Both the position numbers and the translations under genes were made by a program. A stretch of DNA of 44,690 bases from Glomus cerebriforme (taxonomy: Eukaryota; Glomeromycota; Glomeromycetes; Glomerales; Glomeraceae), in assembly GCA_003550305.1 (NCBI GenBank), contig QKYT01000664.1:19012-63701 (forward strand). Direction: 5' to 3'. This document shows, in pieces, positions 1 to 12,112 of the stretch; positions within the stretch are counted from its first letter, which is position 1, and each line of letters starts with the position of its first letter. The notes under the pieces were generated by a model. The model made no database searches and had not been told where the DNA came from. It was given only the letters and a program-made list of their open reading frames with translations.

Positions 1-772
1 TTAATCTAATATATCCATATTCAACCAATAAAACTAGATATTTTAAATTTTTCTACCACTCTTTATAACAAAGATTTTTTTTTCTATTCTATACTAGAAA
101 TTCCATTATCATAAATCTAGTATTATGTATAATTTATAGACAATGCATTTTTGTAGGGATATATTACATTATTAATTTTCCTGAATATAAATGTTTCTGT
201 TATGTACATGATTTGCGAAGCAACGGGTTACGCTAGTTTAACCGAAAATCAATGCACCAATCAGATACTTCACTTACAGCAGCCATAATCCAGTAAAACA
301 AAATCCAACCAAATGCTCGTTAATCTATAATAAAAAAGACCTTTTAACGATCTTTATACATAGAATGTTCTAGTGGTTTAAATAGATGATCCAGATTGTA
401 ATGAACTGTATGTAAAAAAACACTCGTATGGATGGTAATTAAGAAATACAGTATATGGGTTATTTGCGTTACGAAGATTTATCTTAAAATAATTCTAATT
501 CTATTTTATCGCGTTAATATTATTTATTAATGAAAAACAAGAAATCAAATTATTTTAGTTTAAAATGAAGTATTTCTTGGCTTTTTGTCCATATTTAATA
601 AAGCCAACGATTCTTATCATCCTTGTATATTATTAAAGTTCCAGGGTATCGTAATTAGGTGAAATGAATGAAAAAAATCTTTCGATCAGTAGTTTTATTG
701 TTAAGGAAATATTGTTCCTGTTATTGGTTTCCTTAACCGATTATTAATAATATTGCTGATATTTTGTCGTGT

Positions 773-818
773 GGTCAATCAAGCGGTCAGTCAAGACGGT
801 CAGGACGGTCAGTCGGTT
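773..818. repeat. short GGTCA-based tandem repeat
   Basis: Four to five imperfect units, each starting GGTCA (GGTCAATCAAGC, GGTCAGTCAAGAC, GGTCAGGAC, GGTCAGTC), follow one another. Unit length varies from 8 to 13 bases. It is a small G/C-containing patch in A+T-rich DNA. Confidence 0.7.
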
Positions 819-859
819 ATCTGATATTTATTAATAAAATATCATTTTTACTGTTATAT

Positions 860-879
860 AATATACTGTACAGTATATT
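860..879. repeat. perfect 20-bp palindrome centred on CTGTACAG
   Basis: The sequence AATATACTGTACAGTATATT equals its own reverse complement. It lies about 60 bases upstream of the pseudogene start at 937. Its half-site TACTGTA recurs many times in the window, often in gene-flanking DNA. It could be a regulatory dyad or only a product of A+T-rich composition. Confidence 0.6.
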
Positions 880-936
880 TTTAGCGTGAGCGCGCAAAAT
901 GTGATATAATAAGCAATGAAGACTAAAGAGACCATC

Positions 937-2078
937 ATGGAGAGGATATTCATTAGAACAAGATTTAAGATTGTTAATAAACAACCCCTTATAGAGATTT
1001 TATGCGGGGACGAAAAGATACTATACAGCTGTAGAGAAATTTACAAGATTTGACAAATTCTTTCATAATAAGATGATGAAAAATTTTCTTTTCCAAAGAT
1101 TAGTTCTCCTGGAATGAATATCATGCTAATATACATAGGATCATTTAAAGAAGAATCTTTAATTGAAGATAATATAATTGAAGCTTTTATTCACAGATTA
1201 TTTTCAATTGCCGGACTATGTATGAAACTTCAGAAAGAATTATACAAAATTACTCATCAGAATTATTATCTAAAGTTGCGGAAATAATGAAGATAATCAT
1301 CTTCACAATTTATTGGTTGAAACAGTGGGAAATATACCAATCAACACTATTAAATTTGATTGATTATCTATTGCGGGACTTCGATATCTTTATTCTGTAC
1401 ATATGAAAAGGAAAAATCCTTTGAAACCTCAGAACATGAAAATTTTCGATATAGTATCATTCTAGCAACAAACGATTTTCTATAATGAATATAGGACACT
1501 TATTGAACATATGCTAACCTTGGAACAAATAAAAAATTTCAATATAGAAAATAAATCTTTTACTGGACATCAAAAGTTCTTCAATTAAATTTATGGATTT
1601 TAGCCAAATTAAAGGAAAAATTTTGGCTGATATAATTGAACCATTGGACTAAAGTAATTTAAAATGCTTTGGCAAAAACAAGATCAAATGATACGGATTC
1701 AAATGGGGTCGAGGAATATAAATATCAATCTATGGTTGGGACGCATCAGCATGTGGATCAAACTAATTATTGTTTTGGTATTTGAAATTTAATTATGAAA
1801 TATTTGCATGGTATCAACCTACTGGATGGGTATTAGGTTCTGGACTTCTAGTGGTTATTGTTGGGATTCTAGTAATTTATTAAATTGTCCGATATTTGGA
1901 GTTGATGCAGTTTTACCGTTAATTTACGTATGAATAAAGAACTTATGCTTTTACAGTCAATGATATGAAATACCTGGAAGTATCAGGATAGAATAATTTA
2001 CCATCAAAGCTTTATTCAATAGCTTTATGTCATCCTGGTTGTATTCTCATCAAAAAGGTTGATTTGTCAAAGCATTAA
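937..2078 (+). pseudogene. decayed BTB-BACK-SPRY gene copy
   Basis: This is a broken relative of the intact genes at 24240-25652 and 32580-33965, read on the opposite strand. After an ATG at 937 the frame shifts, then reads GYSLEQDLRLLINN, matching the conserved N-terminus SLEQDLKLLLNN. Further blocks match the BTB strand (about 1010-1190), the BACK region (about 1250-1480, with a broken match to YEVFRYSAILAAK near 1430-1460) and the SPRY domain (1800-2050, including GWVLGSG and LPSKLYS). Many frameshifts and stops separate these blocks, so no protein of useful length is possible. The identification by comparison with the two intact copies is firm; the exact ends are approximate. Confidence 0.85.
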
Positions 2079-3212
2079 TTAAATACTATTTGATATGATT
2101 ATTTTTGTGACATCAAAATTCTTATTTCTCATTGAATTCTAGCCTTTGTTTTAATATAATCTTTATATTATTATGATAACTCTTTTCTTTATTGATAAAC
2201 TTTACAAATTTTTATACTGTATTATATATAATAATCTTGCTTATATCAAATAAAGATAAGGAGCAGTCAATAATATTAGCCGTTTACTCATAGCTTAAGC
2301 AGTAAATTTTGATTCCTAAATTTTAATATGTGAAATTTTTTACTTTAAAAATGGGACAAGATATATTTAATTGCAAAACTTTTTAAAATTTATTAATATT
2401 ATTTTCCAAAAAAACAATCATAAGAATGTTTTGTGCTAAAGGCACATGATAGAACGCTTGGTTTAAACCATCTTATTATAGATTTTAACAGCACATATTG
2501 ATTGAGTGTCAATTTGTATTATGTCAGTATCTTATAGATGGATCATACAGTATGTAATTCTCGGGTTCACTGTCGTTTTAATTGTTTTAATTCCGGAGAT
2601 TGATTTCTCAATTGGGTTCAAAATATATCAAATGAACTTATAGAACTTATTCATTACATTTAATTAGTAACTTGTGAGATAGGACGAAATCATCAAGGAT
2701 TTTGAGTAACGTATTCATCATATCTATTTTGCACTTTGGAGATACATTCAAGACTTTAGCTGTCCGTGTATAAGCATTTCTCATTGATTTTTTTTTTTTT
2801 TTTTTTTTTTGAGGCAAAACCTTTCATCGTATTTTAACTCAAATTAAAAGGTTGGTTTCGGATTATTCAAAAGGACGCGTTTTTAAAAAAAATGATTATC
2901 TTTAATTGTCCACAATCATTTATTTGTTCATTTTCGAAAAATATTTTTGGATATTATTCATCAACCGTTTGTTTATGAAACAACTAATGTAAATGCGAAT
3001 ACGTTTAATAAGTGATGGTTAAAAATTGAAATTACGGTTAATCTTTTGACCGGATTTATGTAATGTAACATACCATTTTATACATACGTATATAAAATGG
3101 AGTTTATTCATAAAAAATTAATTCTAGTATTAACAATTATAATCTGAAAAAAAATTTTTTTTACACGTATTTTTCTTAACAAATTGTAATTAATTAATTT
3201 CTTAATTAAAAA
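2079..3212. other. intergenic region with a long T run
   Basis: No gene is supported. Visible items are a run of more than 20 T residues near 2788-2810 and a small palindrome TGGTTTAAACCA near 2459. Otherwise the DNA is A+T-rich with frequent stops in all frames. Confidence 0.5.
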
Positions 3213-4829
3213 ATGTCGGCTATCGTTACTACAATTTTAGATCCAAGTTATCGAGAATTTCATGAAATTATAATGATTTCTTTATTTAGAACATTATATT
3301 CATGTATTCGAGTGAATCGAGCATTTTGTCGTATCTTTATTCCAATACTTTGGAGAAATCCTTTTAAATTCGTTAAAGATGATGATAAATTAATTAAAAT
3401 ATTCAACACACTAACTCAATGTCTTGATGCATCTAATAATTCTTATTTGGTACTTAATGAATCGATTAAAATAAAAGATCTCCCTACATCAAAGGCATAT
3501 TTTCAATATCACAATTTCATTAAAGAATTTGAACTAAATCCTTTACAAAGAAGAATGAGACTTTGGACTTCAAAGTATTTATAAAGACTTGGTGATCCAT
3601 TATGAACGTCAAGTGGAAAAAGAGTTAGTAAAAGAGTAATCAAAATAAATAAATATATTGGAGAATTACTTTTCAGTAACGAAAATCGATATGATTCTCT
3701 TAATATTTATTATAATGATTTATTAAGTGGACCAAGTTCTTTATTTAATATTTGTGGATTTAAAAATTATAAAAAAAGTTAATTAATGTTAATAAGTTAT
3801 CATTAGGACTTTTTCATAAGAATAGTACAAATTTAATTCCATCTATTACGGATAATTTTTTAAAACTTCAAAATTCTTTATCACCAAATATTCAACATTT
3901 AGAAATTTCTATTAATACAGATAGAACTCATATTGATCTATTAAAAAATTTAATTAATTTTATTTAAATCTCAACAAAATTTAAAATCTTTATCTTTGTT
4001 AACTAACAGATTATATGAAGTTGATTCTCCTTTTCTTGATGCTCTACAAAATCAATCTAAATCTTTAACGTTCTTAGAAGATTTAAAAATTTATCCTTTT
4101 ACATTTATATTATCCATATTAATGTTATTACCAAATTTAATTACGCTCGAACTTAATCATATTTCTCTAGGTTCATTTGGATTTGAAGGAGAAACTTTTT
4201 TCCAACATCTCTTTTTAATAATCTTGAACATTTATGTTATAATTGTAAATACACCTCAGAATATAATTCAAATCATTCATCACTTTTTAAACAAATCCTT
4301 TTATCATCAAATAACAATTTAAAATCTCTTAAAGTTGATGATAGATTAGATATTGTTCCTTCATTAAAGAAGTTCAAAATCAATGTCCTTTAAATTTAAC
4401 CCATTTTCATTTAATTATAAACTACAATTATTCATTTTATGAATTAATAACTTTATTAGAAAAATTACCTCAATTAGTTTATTTAAGACTAAATACCATT
4501 ACGAATTATTTACCGGTCTCAGATGATTTGTTTAAAGAATTCTCTCAAGCACTCGCTCATTCTTTAAAAATTTTAGAAGTTAATTTTGTTATCATGGATA
4601 AATATTTAAAAAATTTTATTTGATGAACCTCAGATGTCTTAGATTATATCGCTATAGTCATTATTCATTGAGAGTATTCATTGATTATGCAAAAAGAAAA
4701 AAGTGTTTTAGAGGGCTTGGAATTCCCCTTGCTGCTAGACACCATTTTTTAGGAGAATGTTTGGAAGAAGCACGAAATTACTTTAATATAATAACAATCA
4801 TGGATAGCGAAGTTGATAATCCACTGTAA
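3213..4829 (+). pseudogene. decayed F-box protein gene (LRR-like C-terminus)
   Basis: The first 123 codons (3213-3584) read MSAIVTTILDPSYREFHE and then TLYSCIRVNRAFCRIFIPIL followed by WRNPF. This parallels TLYSCLFVNHFCFHLIIPKL and WSNPF in the intact F-box gene at 17988-19784, and is the typical end of a fungal F-box. Downstream, coding-like stretches continue in changing frames: 3640-3780, 3785-3966, 3996-4322, 4375-4622 and 4620-4829. Several keep leucine-rich patterns such as LPQLVYLRLNTITNYLP. At least five frameshifts or stops interrupt the frame, so this is a degenerate paralogue of about 500 codons. F-box proteins are SCF ubiquitin-ligase substrate adaptors; this copy cannot make one. 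Introns are unlikely, because the intact relative is intronless and the breaks lack GT...AG signals. Confidence 0.82.
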
Positions 4830-4994
4830 GTTGCGCCAGTATATTGTTATAATTTTGATAAAATTAATAATTAAAAATTTATTATCTATTATTATTAAAA
4901 ATTCTTACTGGAGTAACAGAACTAAACCAATTATAATATCTAAACATTATAAAATATTTTAAAAGTGAATTAATTCTATAATATATGTTATAAA

Positions 4995-5997
4995 TTATAA
5001 TTTTGCAGGTACTTTAGTAATATTATTTTTCAAATTAAGATCTCCCACAAAATCTTCATCAAATAATCGTTCAAGAGAATTCATTCCTTCAGCAATTTTC
5101 ATTCCTTTTTGTCTTCTATTCTCTCTTTCTTCTTTTTCTTCTTCACTTTCATTCTTAAAATACCCAGCAGCTTCAAATATTTCTTCTGGTTTAATCGTTT
5201 TACCATTTTGTTCTTTAAAAACAAATCTTGATATTCCTAATGAAGTAATTTTATTGTTGCTATGAAGTCTAAAATAACTTACTAGAAAACACCATTTTGG
5301 ATCCCATGTTAAAATTCTTGTATGTACTGAGTATCTTGAAAATGGTGGGATTTCGAGATTAAAAATCGTTAAAACAGCTGAAAAGTTTATTTTTTTTTAA
5401 AAAAAAAAGTTCTGAATGAATAGAGAAAAAAAAGAGTAAATGAATGTTTTAAATAGTAAGAAACCTCTTACATTTTTGTAATATACTTGGACTACGATCC
5501 CACAATACGTTTGCAAATGATTCTGCAAGAAATTGTCCTCGTGCATAATCTAACAATTTGTTATACGAACTATTTTTCGAATAAAAACAAAAACTTTACT
5601 CAACGCCGACATTGCCAAAATTTACGATGTAATACCTCAAAAATTATAATTCTGGAAGCATTTTTTTTAAAAAAAATTTACCTATTATTCATATGCAAAT
5701 TTGAATCTAACTATATTTTATGGAGAAAAAAATAATAAGGATTTTTAATTGATTGTTTTTAATTATAATTAATTCATAAAAACAACTTACATCGTCAAAT
5801 AAAACAATGGATTTATATTCTGTAGTGTGAAACAAATCCTTTTTCTTTCCTTCTTTATTATCATCATTTCGTTTTTTTATAATTTTAAATATTGACGGGA
5901 GGGTTTGGACATGATATGCTAATGGAAATGATCGTATATTTAAAAGTATTAATATAAAGAAAAGAGATTTTATTATTATTGGTATATTTGGTGCCAT
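4995..5997 (-). CDS. THEM6-like thioesterase-superfamily protein, frame broken once
   Basis: A three-exon gene. Exon 1 (5997-5791) encodes MAPNIPIIIKSLFFILILLN, a signal peptide or membrane anchor, and ends FDD before a GTAAGT donor. Exon 2 (5635-5472) begins VLHRKFWQCRR and later reads LLDYARGQFLAESFANVLWD. Exon 3 (5377-4995) reads IPPFSRYSVHTRILTWDPKW, then GISRFVFKEQNGKTIKPEEI, and ends in a charged tail and TAA. The order (NSSYNKLLDYAR, RYSVHTRI, DPKW) is the pattern of THEM6/4HBT_2 hotdog-fold proteins, which sit in the ER or secretory pathway; their substrates are poorly known. The exon 2 frame is interrupted: TGA at 5602-5600 ends the upstream frame, and the downstream frame opens only after TAA at 5598-5596. 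No canonical intron rescues it, so this is a recent pseudogene or an assembly error. Confidence 0.75.
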
Positions 5998-6708
5998 CTT
6001 TATTTTTTTATTTTCTTTTAATGTTTTTTATCGGTTTTTTTTGAGGAAAAGACGCTTATTAATGAAGTAAAAAAAACTTATCATATATATGCATGTCGGT
6101 TTCGGTTAATGGATATTCCGGCGTTGTGGTTCAGTAAATAACTAATTTAAGGCCAAGTATAGGAATACGAAAATTTTACGGTATCACGTGACTATATGAA
6201 CTATTATCTAATGTCGTGATACCCATGAAAATATCATTAACCCTGAACATCTCCATTTCGTATGAATTCCGCAGCAACATAAACTAATTTCTTGAACTGT
6301 TTGAACCTTAGTCTTAGTCATAGCCACACACCCCTAGTTCATATAAGAAATACTTGCCCCACTGCACCTTCATCCCACAGAGAGTTAACGACACCGAAAA
6401 AAACATTTTTATAATATGACCTCTTCACAAAAACTAGCTTTTTCGCCCGCTCCGTCGAATATTCCCTTCCTCATTTCTGCTCAACGCTTTCACGTGATCA
6501 ATAGTGATCAACGTGGCCACAATAGAATGTACGACTCAATTCGCAGCCCAGACGCATGCAACACAAGTATTTAACCAAATTAGAAACTAATCGCTAATTT
6601 CACGCATTTCCTTTATTAACAAGCGTATTGCATTACACCAGAAACATCGTATTACAAAAACCTTTTTTAATTTTTCATACAAAAAATACCGTTTCCATTT
6701 AGGTATTT
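5998..6708. other. intergenic region entering a higher-GC block
   Basis: The first part probably contains the promoter of the minus-strand thioesterase gene. From about 6230 the sequence becomes clearly richer in G and C than its surroundings. A TTCACGTGAT palindromic motif lies at 6489-6498 and another CACGTG near 6186. No open frame of note is seen before 6709. Confidence 0.45.
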
Positions 6709-7901
6709 TTGTACCTTGTAATTTTCAATTTTTCTACGCCCCAGGGCTTATGCCCCGTTCCCTCATCCATTGTTATGTCCAATCACCGCACTGGCTGTTC
6801 ATTTCACCAAAAATGGCTCAATACCGATATCACTTCCAATGAACCACCGCATTCTAAACACGCGACCTTAACCTTTAACAAATACAAATTAGACACACTT
6901 AACCATACAATACCCAAATTAAACTTATTAATAAAAAATGGTCCTCGTCTCAAGACTTACCTTACATATACCAAAAAAAATATTCCAACTACCATATCAA
7001 CATATCTTCCCCGTCCTGCACATATTCAACTGCTACGTTGAAACGACAACGACTTCGCCGCGACCGTTTATTAAAACGTTTGCTCAACCGGGAAAATCTC
7101 CCTCCCGATACTAAATTTATTCCACGGCTGGTTACTTTCGTAGGCCGTAAATACCATTATGTATTAGACTTTCAATTCTGTGCATACAAATTCGTCAATC
7201 ACATCAAGTTCAACAAATTCCTTCAAAAACCCTCCAACTCCTTCCCGATACCTCGGGCATGGAGCCGCCACACACTACCTTCGACCCAAATCTACCATAG
7301 AAATAGAACAAATTTTTCTTTCAGACAAACCCAGTCCGTCATGGCCCCTTCATAACAACTCATCTTCAATTCCACGGACACCCCCACCTTCGGACCGTCC
7401 TATTATCAAAGCGGTTCTTCAGGACCCTACCCCAAACTCAATACTCACCCCGATTAGCACACATCCTGCCGAGTTTTCGGCCAACGTCGTCCTTAATCCC
7501 TGTGATCCAGAGAAATCACCGCCACCACTTTCCCGTAAAGCTCAGAAAAGACAAGCTGCCCTTGAACGTAAACAACGGAAAGAAGCGGAAGCTATTGCTC
7601 GTCGCACAGCTTTCTTTCTTCACATCAAACACGTCAAACGCTCATACAACTACCATCACCCGCTTTACTTTCGATGCTTAATGCATCAGTTGGCCACCAC
7701 CACAGGCGAGATTTCGTCAAAGAATTATCTTCAGAAGAATACCGTCTCATTCTCGAGGTCTCTAATTATGAAATCCTTGGGATCGATAGTTATTTACGAA
7801 ATTGTTCATCTTTACTCTCCGACTGGCAATTTATTGTCCACGCTTTCAGAACTAATACGGTCATGCCCCAAGATTTAAAAGATTACGATACTATACGGTA
7901 A
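6709..7901 (+). pseudogene. unrecognised coding relic in higher-GC block
   Basis: Four overlapping open stretches lie end to end on the plus strand in alternating frames: 6709-7041, 7038-7355, 7180-7878 and 7674-7901. Joined by frameshifts they would give roughly 390 residues. The middle part is Pro/Ser/Thr-rich (TPPPSDRPIIKAVLQDP). It is followed by a basic coiled-coil-like stretch (KAQKRQAALERKQRKEAEAI) and a C-terminal part containing DFVKELSSEEYRLILEVSNY. Base composition differs from neighbouring genes, with far fewer A/T-only codons. I do not recognise the family. It may be the gag-like or first ORF of a retroelement, or a dispersed multicopy host gene. No reverse transcriptase or transposase motif is seen nearby. 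Confidence 0.4.
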
Positions 7902-8752
7902 ATGTACCCCTTCAATCGAGGCTTAATAGCATCCAAAACATCTTGTTTTACTGATTTTGTTTTATACTCACCAGATGTTTTTTTTTGCTCGATTAGCTTG
8001 GATTCTGTTCAAATGGTGTAGTGTAATTTAATTTTGAACTTAAACTGAGTCGGCCCGGGCTTAAAATTGATCTTTCGCGAATTCTTCAAATTAGTAAATC
8101 AAGATTTCTTAAATTTCAGATAATATTTGTGGAGAGATAGCAAGTTCCAAAGCATAATGAGTAGGTAAAACCTCCGAGAATGGTAGAAACACTTGCATTA
8201 GTGGAAGCAAGTTAGAAGCTCCTGCTTTCTGTTGGTGCGTTTTTGAGAGAAAGAGGAGGTAAAGAGAAGTTTTTATCGCAAAATAGACGTTTTATAGTGA
8301 AATATACATATAAACTATTAATAAACTTTTTATATTAAATTAACTTTTATATGAGACTTTTTTTGAACTTATTAACTTAATTTGGGCCGACATTAAATTC
8401 TTGGCCAGAGTTAACGGAATAACGTCAAATTTAAGTAAATGATAACGTGAATCACGCGTTTTTTTTAATTCCAGGGAAAATTCATTAAATTCGCCTTACC
8501 AAGGCGTCGCTCCCGAAATAAAAAAATGGAGGGTGTGAGACAGCGTGACTTATTTTAAACAAGTAAAAGGTCTGTATTATTAAGATACAGTATTTGCAGC
8601 TATTTGATATTATACATTTATAGTTTGAATCTATATAACTGTTATACGCATATATATTATGAAACATTTACACAGATATACAAATCAAAAAGTTCAAAAT
8701 ATTTTAAAACCCTTAAGGATTTATGAGTTTATATAAAATTTTTCTTTTACAA
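7902..8752. other. intergenic region with a possible decayed repeat
   Basis: No gene is supported. Two patches around TCGGCCC (8048-8067) and GGGCCGACA (8383-8394) are partly inverted relative to each other, with flanking TTGAACTTA-like sequence in both. This suggests a worn non-autonomous element of about 350 bp. The evidence is weak. Confidence 0.3.
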
Positions 8753-11700
8753 TTACTCAAACATTATCTTTACGTCGTCAATCACGTTCTTTTTGCCCTT
8801 CTTTTTCTTTAAAATTCCGGTACTCCAACTCCATCTAATATATTTCTTATATTCAGGATGTGATATAACATCTCCTTCACATTCGCCAAATAATGGTACT
8901 CCCTTTCTCAGTCTACCATAAGTTTCAACGATAACCAAAAGTAATGAAAGCATTGATGTTACAACAACCAAATTTAATGAATTAATCCTACTTAATGGAA
9001 GTAACAAACAAATAGTTCCAATTATGGACCTCAATAGAATTCGATAAAACTAAAAAAAAAGATTAATTTTTTTTAATAATCATCAATAGTCTAAAAATTT
9101 TACTTGCATGAAAGGTTACCTTCCGAATCCTTAGATAATTATCATCATCTAATCCTTTGTGCAATACTCCAATTATAGACATACAATACAAAGATATTGC
9201 TAATGTAGTACAGTATAACCAGGATAATTGAGAAGAGAATCCCGCATGAGAATCATGAGAATCAACTCCTTCTGTTGGACTACTTTCAGTAGACAATTCC
9301 GCTATTAATGCATGAGAACCAATCGCTTCTTGTGTTGGAATATTTTGAGCACCTGGAAAATCACGAAGTTGCACAATAGCTCCTAATGACGCCCTATAAA
9401 AAAATCAAAAAAAAAAAAAAAATTTAAAATATGTTTCTTTTGATTCGTTTAAAATTTAAATTTAATAAAAGCAATTTACCCAAATGCAATTAACGCCATA
9501 TTCTATATAAAATGCATTCGTTAATAAAATATTTTTATCAGTTATTCATATCTTTTATTAATTTCTGAAATTAAATTACCAACGGAAAATGCATTGTTCC
9601 AAATAAAAGACCGGTAACAATATGTCTTCTTAAAGCATGTTGATATTGTTTACTACCATCCACAATAAAATATATCCAGTGTAGATTATAAACAATTAAT
9701 AAACCTAATATTGCCTATTAAATATTTTTAACCAGTATATTAACAATAAATTATTTGATAAATTGTTTATAAAAAAAAAAAATTTTGAAAATTTATTTCT
9801 GACCTTCCCAAGTTGACCATCGGGTTGTGGATTAAAACTAGTATACAAAACTCCAAGGATCTGATACCATAAATTAATATTCGAGTCAATTGAATTCTTA
9901 TAACCATTTTAGAACGACGTGACAATAACGAATTCATACTTACACCCTCACCCAAAGCTATAATTGCGAATAAACCTAACCTTTCACTATAGTGTTCAAT
10001 ATTCAAAGCAGTTCGATATTCTGACACCTTAAATAGTGAGAATAAATCTTTCCATTTCCATTCATATTCTGTACCACGTGTTCTCATCGCTTTGTGTGGT
10101 GTACGACTTGTAGCTGTTGAAACTTGTGACATAGGTAAAGTAGATGTTGTCGGGGAAATTGCAATAGTAGGTGAAGAAGGATCATCCTCAACTATATTCT
10201 CACGTGTCGTATCAACAACAACCTCGTCTTGCGTATCTACTTTCTCATGAAAAAGTCGTCTTCCAAATCGAATATACAATGGCATAAACCCAGTCCATAA
10301 ATTCTCTGGTTTATGATAATAAATAATTCATTAAATCATCAAAAATAATCGCGCTGTTTTTTTCAAAAAAATTTGATTACCAAATATGATTGCAATCCAC
10401 ATTGTTAAAGTAGTCCTATCGCTCGGAACAAATATTGCAATAAACCAAATTACACTTGGAATAAAAACTCCCCATGCAGAATTCACAAATGATATGCGGA
10501 ATAATGGAATCCATACTGCATGTAATATATGTAAAAACATGAATGCCATGCGCGCAATAACGTACGAAACTAATTGAATTTAAATAATAAATTAAGATGA
10601 CTTTTTTTTTATTTTTTAAATATCGAGTATTAAATACTTACTAAGATAAATTGACACGGTATCATGAAATATATCTGATGCGTGCGTACCCATTGTAATT
10701 ACAAGTACCATCTCCTATAATATATTTATTAATTTGAAAAACTTTATAAAAATCTCAGAACGAATAAAATATAACTTTTGACTTACAAATAATAAGAAAA
10801 ACATCTCAAATAAATCGTCTGCGTTATAAAGATTCATATAAATAGTCATATCCAGCCATATTTTGTAAATAGGATAACTAAAGGAAATAAAAAAGTGAAT
10901 TTCTTTAGTTTACAGCATCACGTAAATTCATCTCCCGATAATTACAACACTTACAAAGTTAAAATAAACCTTTCGATATTAACACCAGAAATATCTCCAA
11001 CTAAATCATGACCCAAATTTCCAATAACAGCTACAAATATCAAATCCCAAAATAATTCCGTAAAACTAACTTTTCTTTCTCCAGCTTCTCTATGTAATTT
11101 ATTCTTATACCAGTACTGTCTTATTCTAGGTTGTCTCATTAACCTATCAAATTTATGATCATGATCTTCATCATCAGTTGAATCATCATCATCTATTATT
11201 TCAAGATTTTGTAATGGACCAAACGTATGTATTGTAGCATGAATTGTTTGTTCCCCGTTTTTTGAGGCATCGTTATGATGACCTAATTGCGATAATTCTT
11301 TGGCAAGTGTATCAAGTTGATTTGATACGGATTCGGAACGTAATAAAGCTTCTCTATGTTCTCGTTCTAATTGCTCAGAATGTGATTTCAGTTCACCAAT
11401 TTTTGCTTTCAATGCTGCTACCTATTCGTACATGAAATTAGTGTTATTGACAAATCATGCAACATCAATTCATCCATTTATTTTAATCGACCTACATGTT
11501 CAAGGCTTCCGACTATACAACAACGAGGAGCCTCTCCGCTTACTACATCTTCTTCTTTATCAACAATCAACAAATTTTTACCTCCAATTTGTAATTTCTT
11601 TGAATATTCCAGCGGATTTTCTTGTATAACTATCTCTAAATCGTTATTTGACGTATTGGGAATCGGATCCTTAACACGATCATCATTTGGAATTGGATTG

Positions 11701-11753
11701 TCTAATTTATCTAATTTATTATTTTCGTTATTATTATCATTTTGGTCTGTCAT
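8753..11753 (-). CDS. LtrA-family multipass membrane protein, copy 1
   Basis: Eleven exons: 11753-11492, 11417-10955, 10877-10787, 10714-10642, 10569-10381, 10305-9944, 9860-9804, 9714-9580, 9502-9480, 9393-9120 and 9049-8753. They total 2226 bases (741 aa). The MTDQ start was chosen because it is conserved in the tandem copy at 12113-15071. The N-terminal ~200 residues are cytosolic-looking, with a coiled coil (LKSHSEQLEREHREALLRSE) and an acidic patch DDDDSTDDEDHD. The LtrA signature then starts at about residue 206 (FTELFWDLIFVAVIGNL), many hydrophobic segments follow, and the second hallmark ERLGLFAIIALGEGV falls near residues 466-480. A Ser/Thr/Pro-rich loop precedes it. Bacterial LtrA is named from a low-temperature requirement phenotype; its biochemical role is unknown. 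The exon 1 donor is the unusual GTCGAT, where copy 2 has GTAAAT. Confidence 0.92.
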
Positions 11754-12112
11754 GATGATGACTTTTTTTTTGAAGTTTTTCGACTGAATATTTATTATAA
11801 ATTTGATGGCGTTCTGTTCAACGTTACTCAACAATTTAGCTTAACAATAAACAAGCGTCGTGTCTATCAGTACTACATTTTTATTTACTAGTTTTGTCAT
11901 CAACCAAAAGATTATTTACAAATTATTATTAAACGATTTTACCATTTGTAATAATTTTTTTCATTAAATATAATAATCAGTACGATCATCATCGCACATA
12001 ACACTATGATTTATTAAGTAATATGACACTTGATGATGCAACAATTTTACGCGTTTTGAGTTAACCAGTACTGTATTAAATCGATTTTTTTTTTGATTAG
12101 AAATATATATAT
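11754..12112. promoter_or_regulatory. spacer between the tandem LtrA genes
   Basis: About 360 bases separate the stop of copy 2 from the start of copy 1, and must hold the terminator of one and the promoter of the other. An AGTACTGTATTAAAT stretch near 12068 carries the recurrent TACTGTA motif. An upstream in-frame ATG at 11834 would add 27 residues, but these are not conserved in the paralogue. The sequence gives no further assignment. Confidence 0.4.

Larger units (their letters stand above)
1..936. other. A+T-rich intergenic region
   Basis: No convincing gene is visible. It contains a short tandem repeat built on GGTCAG (773-818) and a perfect 20-bp palindrome (860-879) just upstream of the BTB pseudogene; both are listed separately. 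The rest is A+T-rich sequence with stops in all frames. Confidence 0.6.

Noticed and set aside
5487..5735. 82-codon plus-strand open frame
   Set aside because: It lies opposite exon 2 and intron 1 of the thioesterase-like gene and shows no protein-like pattern of its own.
8020..8410. TIR element around TCGGCCC/GGGCCGA
   Set aside because: Only a short core is inverted and the flanks match partly in direct rather than inverted orientation; too weak to call a bounded element.
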